Shown in pieces: positions 20,044-29,977 of a stretch of 33,933 bases of DNA. Under the pieces are notes generated by a model. It saw nothing but the letters and a program-made list of their open reading frames with translations, made no database searches and was not told where the DNA came from. Origin of the DNA: Scenedesmus sp. ARA3 (lineage: Eukaryota > Chlorophyta > Chlorophyceae > Sphaeropleales > Scenedesmaceae); NCBI GenBank assembly GCA_004335835.1, contig RWJK01000751.1, positions 1-33,933 on the forward strand, read 5' to 3'. The number at the start of each line of letters is the position of its first letter. Position 1 is the first letter of the stretch. The translations under genes were made by a program, and so were the position numbers.

Positions 20044-23000
20044 ATGGCGCGGCGTCTTGCTCTGCTCAGTGCTCGACTGGGTGCGAGGCAGCTGTTTGGC
20101 AGCCCGGCACTGGGTGCTGCGGAACGGGCGTTTGCTGTTGCTGGTTCACAGCCAGCCAGAAGCGTGCTGAGCAGCAGCCCGAGCCAGCTATGGCAGCAGG
20201 GCACTCCCTCTCGTGGCTTCGCATCGGAGGGAGAGTCCGCAGCTGGCTATGAGGAGTGGGATCAAATAAGCTATCCACCGCCAAGGGCTTTTGTGGGCCA
20301 GATGGCTCCAGACTTCGAGGCACCGGGTACGCTCGCGTCCTTGTCAGCAGCAAAACGTGCTTGGCAGTCTGAAACGTCGCGCCCAGCAATCACAATCATG
20401 TTCATTGCAAGCTACAAAGCAATGGTAAACAAATGCGCGTGATCTGGGGCTCTTTGCAGCCCATCTCTGCAGCAACAGCAGTGGTTACCCAACAGCAGTG
20501 AGCCTCACAGTTTTGGTGAACCCTGCCCTACTGTCTGCTGCTGCAGCTGTGATCGATGGCGAGATCCGAAACATTTCTCTGTCAGACTACAGAGGGAAAT
20601 ACGTGGTGCTGTTCTGGTGCGTGCCTGCAAGTTGACGCAGGCCTGCTGTAGTAGCACTTGCAGCAGCAAAAGGGCTTGCACTGCTGCAGGCGTGCACAGC
20701 AAGCAGTTGTGAAACAGCAGTGCTGGAGGTTGAATGTTGTGACCATCAGCAGTGCTTCAACAGTCTAGCACAGCCGTCGCCTCTGGCTTTGTCGGCAAAA
20801 CATAATGCAGCGACATGTGCACTGGACCCTCAAAAAGCAGCATGACATCGCAGGGACCCCTGTGCAGCGCAGCCTGGCGACATTTGCTGCAACTCAACCT
20901 CTCAGCAACCCAGTGCGAACAGGTGTAACGCACGACACTGCTTGCTGTGATGTTATGCTTGCAGGTACCCCAAGGTGCGTCATGAGTGCAGAGCCATTGC
21001 CGGGTGTCATCCAGCAGGCGATGACATGATCACTTTTATGAGACAGTCACCTGCTTTGGTGGCTGCTTTTGTGCACTGTTGCTATCTGATGCGGTGTCAC
21101 CCGGACACTGATCCTGAGGTTCTTTTGTCCTCTCATGCTATTGCTCAAGCTATTGATGACGCTGAGGAGTTCTTTTCTGCGGTTTCTTCTGGCGGTTTGG
21201 ACGATGATGAGTTTTTCTTGGATGTTTCCTCCCCCTATGAGCCTCTCGTTGGCTCCTGACTGGGGTTCCCACTCCTCGTTGGAGCATGTAATGTAATGTA
21301 ATGTAATGCAGAGCAGCAGCAACAACACATGCAGCGCCATCCTCTGGTGCATCTGCAGCAGACACACAGACACACGCACTCGCGAGACCACACACAGCTG
21401 TTGATGGGCCACTGCAGCGCAAGGCGTGCTTGGTTGTATGGTTCATAGCAGCTTGCACTAAACATTGATACAAGGGTTTGCTGGCTCCCACTGTGTAGAT
21501 GCATGTGTTCTTCCGCTGCGTAAGCATTCCCAGCACCCCACACTTGATTGTCATCCTCAAAAGTGGCAAAAAGCCTTGCTGACAGTGTTCTGTGGTGCTC
21601 TGCTGTGTTTGCTGCTCCGCAGGACTTCACATTCGTCTGCCCAACAGGCAAGTGCAGCAATGTTCAGCAAGTAGCTACAGCATTGCAACAGAGTTGCCTC
21701 AACAACAGCGGGGTGCACATGCTGTGCAGGAAGCATCTGGCGCGGTGATTATAGGACAGTCATGTTGCTGTTGTGCTATGCTCCATCACTGTTGCTGATG
21801 TGCAAGAGGCACTGAGAGTGTTGCTGCTGCAGCCATTCGGCCGTCACTACTCAGCAACCCTGTTACATTCTTATTAAGTGATTGCTCATGGTCTCGCCAT
21901 TGCTGCTGCTGCTGCTGCTGCTGCCGCAGAGATCATCGCGTTCTCCGACCGCTTCAAGGAGTTTGACGCCATCGACTGCCAGGTCATCGCAGGCAGCACA
22001 GACACGGAGGAGTGCCACCTGGCGTGGATCAAGTGAGCTGGCAGCAGGTTTAAAAGACAGAGTAACACGCACTGTAACAGCGGACTACAGCCACTCAAGG
22101 CAACCCACTTGTATGTATGTACGTACGGAATGGATGTACTTGTCCAACCTGCAATGTTGATTGCTGGCACCTCTTGCTGCCTTGCATCGCTTCTGCTTTA
22201 TCAGCCAGGGCTGGCCACCGTCATGCATTTCCTCAAGAATGATGCGTGCAGTGACCAGCCCTAACAAACACAGTGCGGTACGCACCAGAGTGTCAACACT
22301 CTTGTGGTGCACTGGCTCTTGCTCAAACAGCATTGCTGCTGCAGTAGCTATCGGCTTCCTCCTTGCTGCAGCTCTGGCGGCTGGTGCCTGGGTGTGCACT
22401 TGCGGCGTCCTGTTTGCCGTGTATGCCAGTGGTAACACCAAACGCATCTGTTTCCCTGCAGTCTGTGGCATGCTCAAGCAGTAGTGCTTTGGCATGTCTG
22501 CAAGCCTCTGCTGCTGTTGCTGCACGGGCCTCTGCAGCATCAATCTGTTTATGTTTTGCAGCTGAAACACTGGCAGTAGCAGGGGCGGCAGCAGCAAGCA
22601 TCACGTGTTTGTCTGCGTGTTGTGCCTTGTGTAGTGGTGCTACACATAGTGGTGCTGCAATGGCTGTATCTCACTGTATGGTTGCCGTTCATGCTGCTAT
22701 GCCGTGGTGGCTGTGCATTTGCAGCGTCATCGTGAGCGCCTAGGGTAGCTGTGGGCAACAGCAGCGGTGTTTTCGAACGCAGTTTTGTCGGTGCTGATGC
22801 CTGTTGAGTGATGCAGTGAGATGATAGTTACATGTGGGTCCTGGCACCATCTTGGCAGTGGCCGATCATTCGCTGATCATTTTCTGGTCATATACGTATC
22901 ATTTGCTCCATTTGGTTATATGCTGCTACTGCTGGCGGCATTGTGTGACCTAAGAAATGTATGCAAGACTGTCCAGAGCTGCCACTTCAAACAAGTGGCA

Positions 23001-25120
23001 GCTTGAGACAGTTTTAGGTACATTTTTCAGATCTTGTGACCTATGGGCGAAAAATACTGCATTAACCGTGTTGTGCTGACGCTGCAACAGCCGTGTGTAA
23101 TGATGCCGCAACGACACAATGTGACCAGCAGCCTGGCGGCAGCAGGCTAGTTGCTGCCTACCCTGCATGCAGGTTTCCTGCCAGCTGTCTTTGGGCAGCG
23201 GCCGGTCTGCGCCTGTACTATGAGTGGCAGTAGCCAGCAGGCTGGTGGGTTGCAGCTTCTGATATGGCTGGCACCACCTGCTCCTTTTTGAATTAGAGTG
23301 CGCCCGCTCCCACTGATCTTCCTGCTGCTGTGCCTGTATGGTTTTGCCCTGCTGCAGGACTCCCCGCAACCGTGGCGGGCTGGGCTACACTCAGATCCCC
23401 ATCGTGGCAGACACTACAAAGGTGCGGCACGGCTGCTGCACATACACATTATGCACGTCATACACAGATATACTGTTTTTACGTCAAGCATGCTGAGCGT
23501 CAGCAACTATGGTTGGGTCATCACCCACCATGAAGCAGTGCGACCTGCACTCCACTATGTCTGCAAGCCCAATCCCGGATCCTGTTTCATACTGCACCGT
23601 GCCGCAGGCAATTGCTGCCCGCTACGGCGTGCTGCTGGAGAAGGCGGGCAGCACAATGTGCTGCTGTGCACTCTGCACACCCACACACGGCTGCAGCCAG
23701 GCACTGTGTGCAGTGACCTATTTGTTTGTTGGCTGACTTCTGCGATGCTTGATGTGTCACAATGCAGGCCATCGCTGCGCGGTACGGCGTGCTGCTGGAG
23801 AAGGCGGGCATCGCGCTGCGCGGGCTGTTCATCATCAACCCTGAGGGCGTCATCCAGCAGATCACCATCAACGACCTGGTGCGTGATGATTTTGGAGTAA
23901 TCCTGTTTGAGGGTTATGTTGAAGGTGATGTGTGGTAGGCTGGTGGGCGTCATCAACCCCGAGGGCGTCATCCAGCAGATCACCATCAACGACCTGGTGC
24001 GTGATGATTTTTGGAGTAATCCTGTTTGAGGATTATGTGTGGTAGGCTGGTGGTCGTCATCAACCCCGATGGCGTCATCCAGCAATTCACCATCAACGAC
24101 CTGGTGCGTGATGACTGCTTCAGAGTAATCATGTTTTAGGATTATGTCTGAGGATTACGTGTGCATTACAGCACTGCTGATAATCGTGTCGTATACTGAT
24201 GGTCATCAGCAACCCCGAGGGCGTCATCCAGCAGATCACCATCAACAACCTGGTGCGTAGTGACTGCTTTGCGACATGTAGACTGAGGACAACTCTGGAG
24301 CTCGTGTGTAATATGCTGGGCGTCGTCAGCAACTCCTCGTGCGGCTGTGATTGTTGCTGCTGAGGTGTTGCTACGCGGTGTTAAACCGCACAGTGCACAT
24401 CAGCAACACCAATGTCAGCTGCAGGGGTTTTGCCTTCGTCTGCCACACAGCAGCATCAAATGGAAGGCAATATATGGTGCTCGCATATGCTGATGTAACA
24501 TCACTACCGCTGTGGGCGGTGGACGGCGCATCAGCCTAGGTACACATCATATGGGTGCAGGCAGTATGCCTTCTGCAGTGCTGGCATCGTCTTTCTTGTA
24601 AGCCTTTTTTCTTGGGCCTTTCTGTTGAGCTTGTTGGTGGCGCAGTTCATCACCTTGATTAGCTTGAGGGACTTTGCCACCTGCACGCTCAGCAGAAGGG
24701 TAGCCATATTCATAGTGTTTTGGTTTGTTGTTGTTACAATATTGCCCTCCTCATGGCAGACAAAGGTTTGACCCCTGAGATGAGATGAACACCATCAGCA
24801 GCACCCTAGGTGACAAGAGCATTCGCACATCTGGGCAGCACAGCAAAAACACCTACAGCTCGAACTTGTGCCCCTGGCTGGCGCCCACGATGCGCACTTG
24901 CCTGCCTGCCTGCTGTCGTGCCTCCTGTTTGCCTTGCTGTGCATTGTGTGCAGCTCATTGGCCGCCCAACCAAGGCCAGTACGCGGCAGCTACTTGCTGT
25001 TGCTAACACTGTCACCTGCTGCTGGAGCTGCTGCGCGGCCCATCGGGCCCAGCGTTGACGTGACTAAGGCCGGTGCGGCTAGTGGCTGTTGCTAACACTC
25101 CCTCCCTGCCTGCGCACCTG

Positions 25121-25218
<98 letters not shown>

Positions 25219-25423
25219 CCTTGTTGTGCGTGTGCATGCAGCCCATAGGGCGCAGCGTTGACGAGACACCAGGCTGGTGCGATCACTGGCTGTGGCTAAC
25301 ACTGCCTGCCTGCTGCTGTTTCTGCTGCTTTACCTGTTGTGCGGGTCCACGCAGCCCATTGGGCGCAGCGTTGATGAGACGCTGAGGCTGGTGCAGGACA
25401 CTGGCTGTCGCTAACACTGTGTG

Positions 25424-25457
<34 letters not shown>

Positions 25458-26568
25458 ATGTTTGTGCATGCAGCCGATTGGGCGCAGCGTTGACGAGACG
25501 CTGAGGCTGGTGCAGGCCATCCAGTTCCACGCCAAGTACGGCGAGGTGAGGCGGCTGCTCAGCTGCTCTTCACCTGCTGTTCAGACAATTTGCAAGATTC
25601 ACAGACATTGCAAATATCTTTGCAGCTGCCTTTTGTTCCCTGCTTCTCCCTTGTCTGCCTGCTGTTTTTGCCTGCGTCACACAGCATCAACCAATCTGAA
25701 CACAATGCTGTTACATCATCTCCCGTGGTGAATGGCTGCTGCTGCTGCTGCTGCCAGGTGTGCCCCGCCAACTGGAAGCCCGGGGACAAGACCATCATCG
25801 CCGACCCGGAGCGCTCCCTGGACTACTTTGAAAAGGCACACAAGGTGATTGATCACATCATGTGCAGTCTTGTATCATGCAAGCGCACAGACTTCGCTCG
25901 GATGGCTGACAAGGCGTGCAGCAGGTGCATTGATCCGCCCACCAACACTACCAAGTGCAATGTACAATTGCCCTAGTGCGCGCACGCTGTTCATTCAGTG
26001 GCCTTGCCAAGCTTACTACCAGCTGCCAGCTGCATGCTGCCCAGGGGAAAGGTATCGGCGCACCCGGCTGCTGCTTGGCCCATTTTCTTGACTTCTGCTC
26101 GCACTCCTTCTTTCACCAATGCTCTCGCTTGCAGGAGGCCGCAGCGGAGGAGGAGTTTGGCGCCAACCTCACACCCATCAACAACAAGCGGGACTTTGAG
26201 GCACTCATCAACGGCCCCAAGCCTGTGGTTGTTGACTTCATGGCGCCCTGGTGCGGCAAGTGCCGCATGATCGCGCCTTTTGTGGACGAGCTGGCAGAGA
26301 AGCACCCCAACATGGTGAGTTTGATTAGAATGTTTTTGAATGTGACATCGGAGTGTTTGCGGGTGGACAGGTGACACACAGCAATGATAGGTTTTGCCAT
26401 TTGTGGACGAGCTGGCGGAGATTCAGCTCAACATGGCGAGTTTGACCATGCTATATGTTGCCATGTTGTTGACTTCGTTGCGCTCTGGTGCGGCAAGTGC
26501 CGCATAGTTGCGCCATTTGTTGATGAGCTGGCTGAGAAGCACCCCAGTGCCTGGTCAAACCTGGTCAA

Positions 26569-26604
<36 letters not shown>

Positions 26605-27180
26605 GCTGCTGCAGGTGTTTGCCAAGTTTGACACCAGCATGGAGCAGCTGGAGCCGCTGTCTGCAGAGCTCAATGTGAAGGCGCTGCCAGTCTTCAGGTT
26701 CTACAAGGTGCGCTGCCTGTTGTGTTTACTATGTATGCACGGACAAACACAATACCACCTCACAAAGCTGCGTTGATCCCTGCAAGCTGGTTGCATGTAA
26801 CAGATCTTCAGGTTCTACAAGGTGGGCTGCTTGGCATGCTTTCATGATGCGCTTTATGGTAAGCAACGCCACCTGGCTTTGAGAATGCCCCGCTTGTTGT
26901 GCAGACGTGAAGCACCTCGCCTTTTGCCTTGAACCCTGCATGCTGGTTGATCGCAGGGTTTGTCTTTAGGGTCCGCTGGCCATCCGGTGGTTGATGCTGC
27001 AACGCAATGCAGGGTGAATACGTTTCACCCAATGCTGGTCATGCCATTGTTGACGGTGGTTCTTCCGTGTGCATGATGTGCTGCTGCTGCCTGCAGGGAG
27101 GCAAGGAGGTTGTAGAGCAGGTTGTTGGCTACAAGAAGAAGCCACTGGAGCAAGCAGTACAGCACCTAGCGGCAGCATAA
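20044..27180 (+). CDS. mitochondrial typical 2-Cys peroxiredoxin with C-terminal thioredoxin domain
   Basis: Twelve exons join in frame: 20044-20326, 20547-20616, 20965-20974, 21623-21647, 21930-22032, 23358-23421, 23768-23878, 25474-25545, 25758-25844, 26135-26314, 26615-26707 and 27097-27180 (stop), giving 393 residues. The Arg-rich acid-poor leader starts [18 protein letters not shown] and has an RGFASEG cleavage-type site, suggesting mitochondria. The peroxiredoxin core has PxxxTxxC (P120, T124, peroxidatic C127), GGLG (170-173), resolving C248 (VCPANW) and YF (269-270). The two Cys are 121 residues apart, as in classic 2-Cys enzymes, and GGLG plus YF predict sensitivity to over-oxidation. 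The thioredoxin domain has WCGKC (C315, C318) and cis-Pro P360. Expected role: reduction of H2O2 and organic peroxides, with the tethered thioredoxin possibly the reductant. Intron 4 is GC-AG (CAG|GCAAGT) and exon 3 is 10 nt. Confidence 0.92.
20987..21314 (+). mobile_element. candidate 5'-truncated non-LTR retroelement in peroxiredoxin intron 3
   Basis: A segment at 20995-21306 is flanked by the 8-bp direct repeat TGCAGAGC (20987-20994 and 21307-21314), a possible target-site duplication. It is open in one frame from its left end to a stop at 21259 (ends [15 protein letters not shown]), with T-rich third positions unlike the surrounding genes. It then has a 28-nt tail region and four tandem TGTAA units (21287-21306). 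An ORF end, short tandem tail and flanking duplication together fit a 5'-truncated LINE. I cannot name the family. Confidence 0.45.
21901..21924 (+). repeat. (CTG)n at the acceptor of peroxiredoxin exon 5
   Basis: About eight sense-strand CTG triplets followed by CCGCAG at the acceptor of exon 5 (starts 21930). Confidence 0.9.
22951..23029. repeat. near-perfect inverted repeat (hairpin) in peroxiredoxin intron 5
   Basis: Left arm 22951-22987 and right arm 22993-23029 are separated by a 5-nt loop CAAAC. The inner 22 bp (AGACTGTCCAGAGCTGCCACTT against its partner) have about four mismatches, and similarity continues outward through AAATGTA. It could be a MITE remnant or a structured RNA. Confidence 0.7.
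23608..23650 (+). pseudogene. decayed copy of the 5' edge of peroxiredoxin exon 7
   Basis: GCCGCAG acceptor, then codons [14 protein letters not shown] as in true exon 7 (23768), then divergence. It lies in intron 6 upstream of the true exon. Confidence 0.85.
23948..24260 (+). pseudogene. three decayed copies of the 3' edge of peroxiredoxin exon 7
   Basis: Copies at 23948-24010, 24053-24115 and 24201-24260 each encode INP(E/D)GVIQQ(I/F)TIN(D/N)L or a near variant, followed by the donor GTGCGT(G/A). They follow the true exon end (23878) in tandem units of about 105-150 bp. Confidence 0.9.
25036..25415 (+). pseudogene. three decayed copies of the 5' edge of peroxiredoxin exon 8
   Basis: Copies at about 25036-25070, 25241-25300 and 25350-25415 match the start of true exon 8 (25474: [14 protein letters not shown]). 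Each is preceded by CTG-rich sequence and followed by a shared TGGCTGT.GCTAACACT segment, showing that the duplicated unit spans the intron end and exon start. Confidence 0.9.
25122..25214 (+). repeat. (CTG)31 uninterrupted microsatellite
   Basis: Thirty-one perfect CTG units within the duplicated exon-8-edge region of peroxiredoxin intron 7. This is the longest pure tract in the window. Confidence 0.95.
26395..26565 (+). pseudogene. two decayed copies of the peroxiredoxin-gene exon 10 (thioredoxin active-site exon)
   Basis: 26395-26445 matches the exon 10 3' edge (FVDELAE...NM), with the donor GTGAGT mutated to GCGAGT. 26461-26560 repeats more of the exon, including the active site ([20 protein letters not shown]). 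A single open frame runs from 26384 through this copy and the CTG tract into exon 11. Confidence 0.85.
26568..26612 (+). repeat. (CTG)n at the acceptor of peroxiredoxin-gene exon 11
   Basis: Sense-strand CTG triplets with one CCG interruption, ending in CTGCAG before exon 11 (26615). Confidence 0.9.
26806..26825 (+). pseudogene. decayed copy of the 3' edge of peroxiredoxin-gene exon 11
   Basis: TCTTCAGGTTCTACAAGGTG repeats the last codons of exon 11 (FRFYK) and its donor, about 110 bp downstream. Confidence 0.75.
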
Positions 27181-28772
27181 GCAGTACATTGTGGCAGCAG
27201 CGCAGCGCGCTAGTTGCTGCATGCACTGCTCCAGCAGCAGACGCACAGCAGCTGGCAGATCAGCCTAGCACGGCAATCTGGCCGGGACGTTCAGCTTGCT
27301 GGTGCTCTTCCTGGTGAGTGCAGATGGTGGTGCAATTTGAGCTGCAGCAGGGGCGGCTATGTGGCTTGCATCTGCTGGGCAAGCTGCTACGCATGCACCA
27401 GCTGGGTGTGCTCCGAGATAAGGGGCCGCCTGACACCACGTGGTGTAGTTGCCGACTTGCTGCAGCGGGCGTGTCATGCAATGCACCTGGCTTGCTCGCT
27501 GGCCCATGAAGCTTGCAGGCAGCTGGCCTGACTTCAAGTGTTGTTGGTATAGGCTGGGAGGGCTGTGGCACAGCCTTCAGGAGCACGCGCCAGCTGCTGC
27601 AGTCACACACGCGACAAGTTGACCAACAGTTGACCGACATTTGACCAGTTGAGCTGGCTGCATGTCTGGACAGCTGGTGGTCCCTGTGCTGTTGCAGCTG
27701 GCCTGTTGTTTGCAAGTCCCTCCGCATTATTTCGAGCATCTTACGAAGCTCTGTTTGACCGCGTGTGTTTGACGATGAGTAGATGCCTACTAGCTGAAGC
27801 AGCTTGAACCGTGGCACAGAGGCATTGCAGCATTGCTTGTCAGATGCGCTTCGCTGATGATTGCCTTGGCAGCTGCAGTGTGTGTACGCACGCACGTGTT
27901 GTTGCTGGAGCAGGTGTAGCTGTCTTGGAACTTCTGTTGCTTAAACTATTGCTTATAACTAATACAGGTGTGTGTGTTATGATAAAAAGATGTCTAGTCC
28001 TGCAAAAGCAATCCATCCAGGGCTCGGCAGGCTCTGGGCGAGGGCACAGTGAGCGCACCCACTGCACACCTGAAACCCCATCTGCGTCGCTCATGGAGAT
28101 TGCAGCGGCAGGCATGGGGCCAATGCACAGTGGATGATTCAACACTGCACATCGACCCCGACTGCAAGCAAGGTGCTGCTGGATGGTGTCAGATACCCTG
28201 CCGAGCAGGTCGTCGCCGTTTTGACGGACTCGCTGCTGCCACGTCACGGTTACGCGCCCTTTTCGTGGGCCACGCAGCGCTGCCAGATTTGGTAATACGA
28301 TTCAGATACCTCCTCAATCACCCTTTGAGAGCTGATGAATCCACAAGAGACACGTTTTGCGATAAAATCCTCGTGAAAACAGCTGCTGCTGTTGCCCAAG
28401 TCAAGATGCCTGCAATCAAACTGACATAAGGCAACTTACTTCCGGTGAATCACCTGCTACCAGCCAGTCCATTCTTTAAAGTGCTGGAGCTGCTAGCCCA
28501 GCTAGCGACAGACTAGCGACACAACTGAGTGGTGAGCAGTGTGCAAGCACAAGCGGCACAACTGAGTGGTGAGCACCGTGCAAGTGCCACCAGGCCGCTG
28601 TGATGTGTAGCAGCCTGCTAGATGCACAAGCCACACTATTGTGCCATGTCAGCTGCACCTACCTGGCAGGCAGGGCCAAAAGCGGCAGCTTGAGACTGGC
28701 GGCTCACTGGTAGAAGGCGTGACACACCACCGTAACTTGCTTAGATACATGACAACATAACTTCCATCTGCT
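27181..28772. other. intergenic region between convergent genes
   Basis: This is the 3' flank of the peroxiredoxin gene and beyond. I find no gene I can support. Open frames exist on both strands but lack recognisable domains or splice logic. I also see no TGTAA shortly after the stop at 27180. A short direct repeat (ACAACTGAGTGGTGAGCA) occurs near 28521 and 28558, and three TTGACC motifs lie at about 27619-27647. Confidence 0.5.
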
Positions 28773-28777
28773 TTACA
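28773..28777 (-). terminator. candidate TGTAA poly(A) signal of the coiled-coil gene
   Basis: TTACA on the plus strand is TGTAA on the coding strand, about 480 nt past the stop codon at 29259. It is a single short match to the green-algal poly(A) signal. Confidence 0.35.
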
Positions 28778-29258
28778 TGCTAAAACACTCTGAAAACTCC
28801 ATGTTAATAACTGCATCTAACCAGACAGTGTTGCTGCGGTGCGCTGCAGCTGCAGCACCCACAGCCTGCTGTTAGCACACGCAAACACTCACACCACATA
28901 CTGCTGCATTTGCACGTGGGACCACATGCGTCCATATGGCGTCCTGGCTGCAAGTTGTGGATGTGTTGCTGCAGGTCCAAACCTGCTGCAATGACCTGCA
29001 CAGGCATGCTCGCAGCGCTTGCGAAGCACGTAGTATGTTCCCATAGTGGCTGCATCATGTGTCAACAGCAGCAGATGGGCAGAACTCTCCATTTAGAGCA
29101 TCCCACCAGCCATGATTGTCCACCTACCATCAACAATGTCAACAACAGGGGCACTTCATATTGTGCAGGAAGCCCGTAAGTAATGTCAAACCTTTCTCAC
29201 CTACCACTGGAACAACTCCGACCCCTAACACATTGCCTTGAGAGGGGGTCTCAGCCGG

Positions 29259-29925
29259 TCAGTCAAACCCTGAGTACACCCCAAACTGCCGCGCTATCCG
29301 CTTCTCCTCCTCTACTGTGCTCTTGCCCCTGCTCTGCATGCCAGCGTCACGCTTGCGCTTCTCCTGCAAGCGCAAGTGATAGCAGCAGCGTGGCACACAG
29401 CATAGGACATGAGAAAGCAGCCTGAAATGCATGGACAGTCCCTACAACACATGCTCTGCATGCCAGCATCATGCATCCGCTTCTCCTGCAAGGTACAAGT
29501 GAAAGCAGCAGTGCGGCACACAGCATACAACGTGCGAAAGCAGCCTACAATCCGTGGAGCCACTGCAACACATGCTCTGCATGCCAGCCTCGCCCTTCCG
29601 CTTCTCCAGCAAGGCACAAGTAGCAGCAGCAGTGCGACACACAGCATAGGACATAACTCCGTGTTAACAAAGGGTTGACATAAGGACATGGGAAGGCAAC
29701 CTGCAATGGGTGGACAGCCACTGCAACAGATGTTGTGCATGCCAGCCTTGCACTTGTTTCTCACCTTGAGGGCAAAGGACTCTGCTTTGCTCTTGCGGTT
29801 CATTTCTTCCCGCTCCTGCCGCGCCTCATCCCGTAGGCGTGCTGCATGCTGCTGCGCCTTCATGGCCAGGCGCGCAGCCTCCTCGGCTGCTGTGGTGGCT
29901 GCCTCGTGCGTGCGCTGGCGCTCCT

Positions 29926-29977
<52 letters not shown>

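Noticed and set aside
23608..24260. a second peroxiredoxin gene
   Set aside because: The repeated segments are only exon edges with damaged continuation and lie inside introns of the same gene.
27260..27895. 211-codon minus-strand open frame after the peroxiredoxin gene
   Set aside because: Cys/His/Ser-rich, without domain, splice logic or neighbours. It is typical of a chance frame in CTG-rich intergenic DNA.
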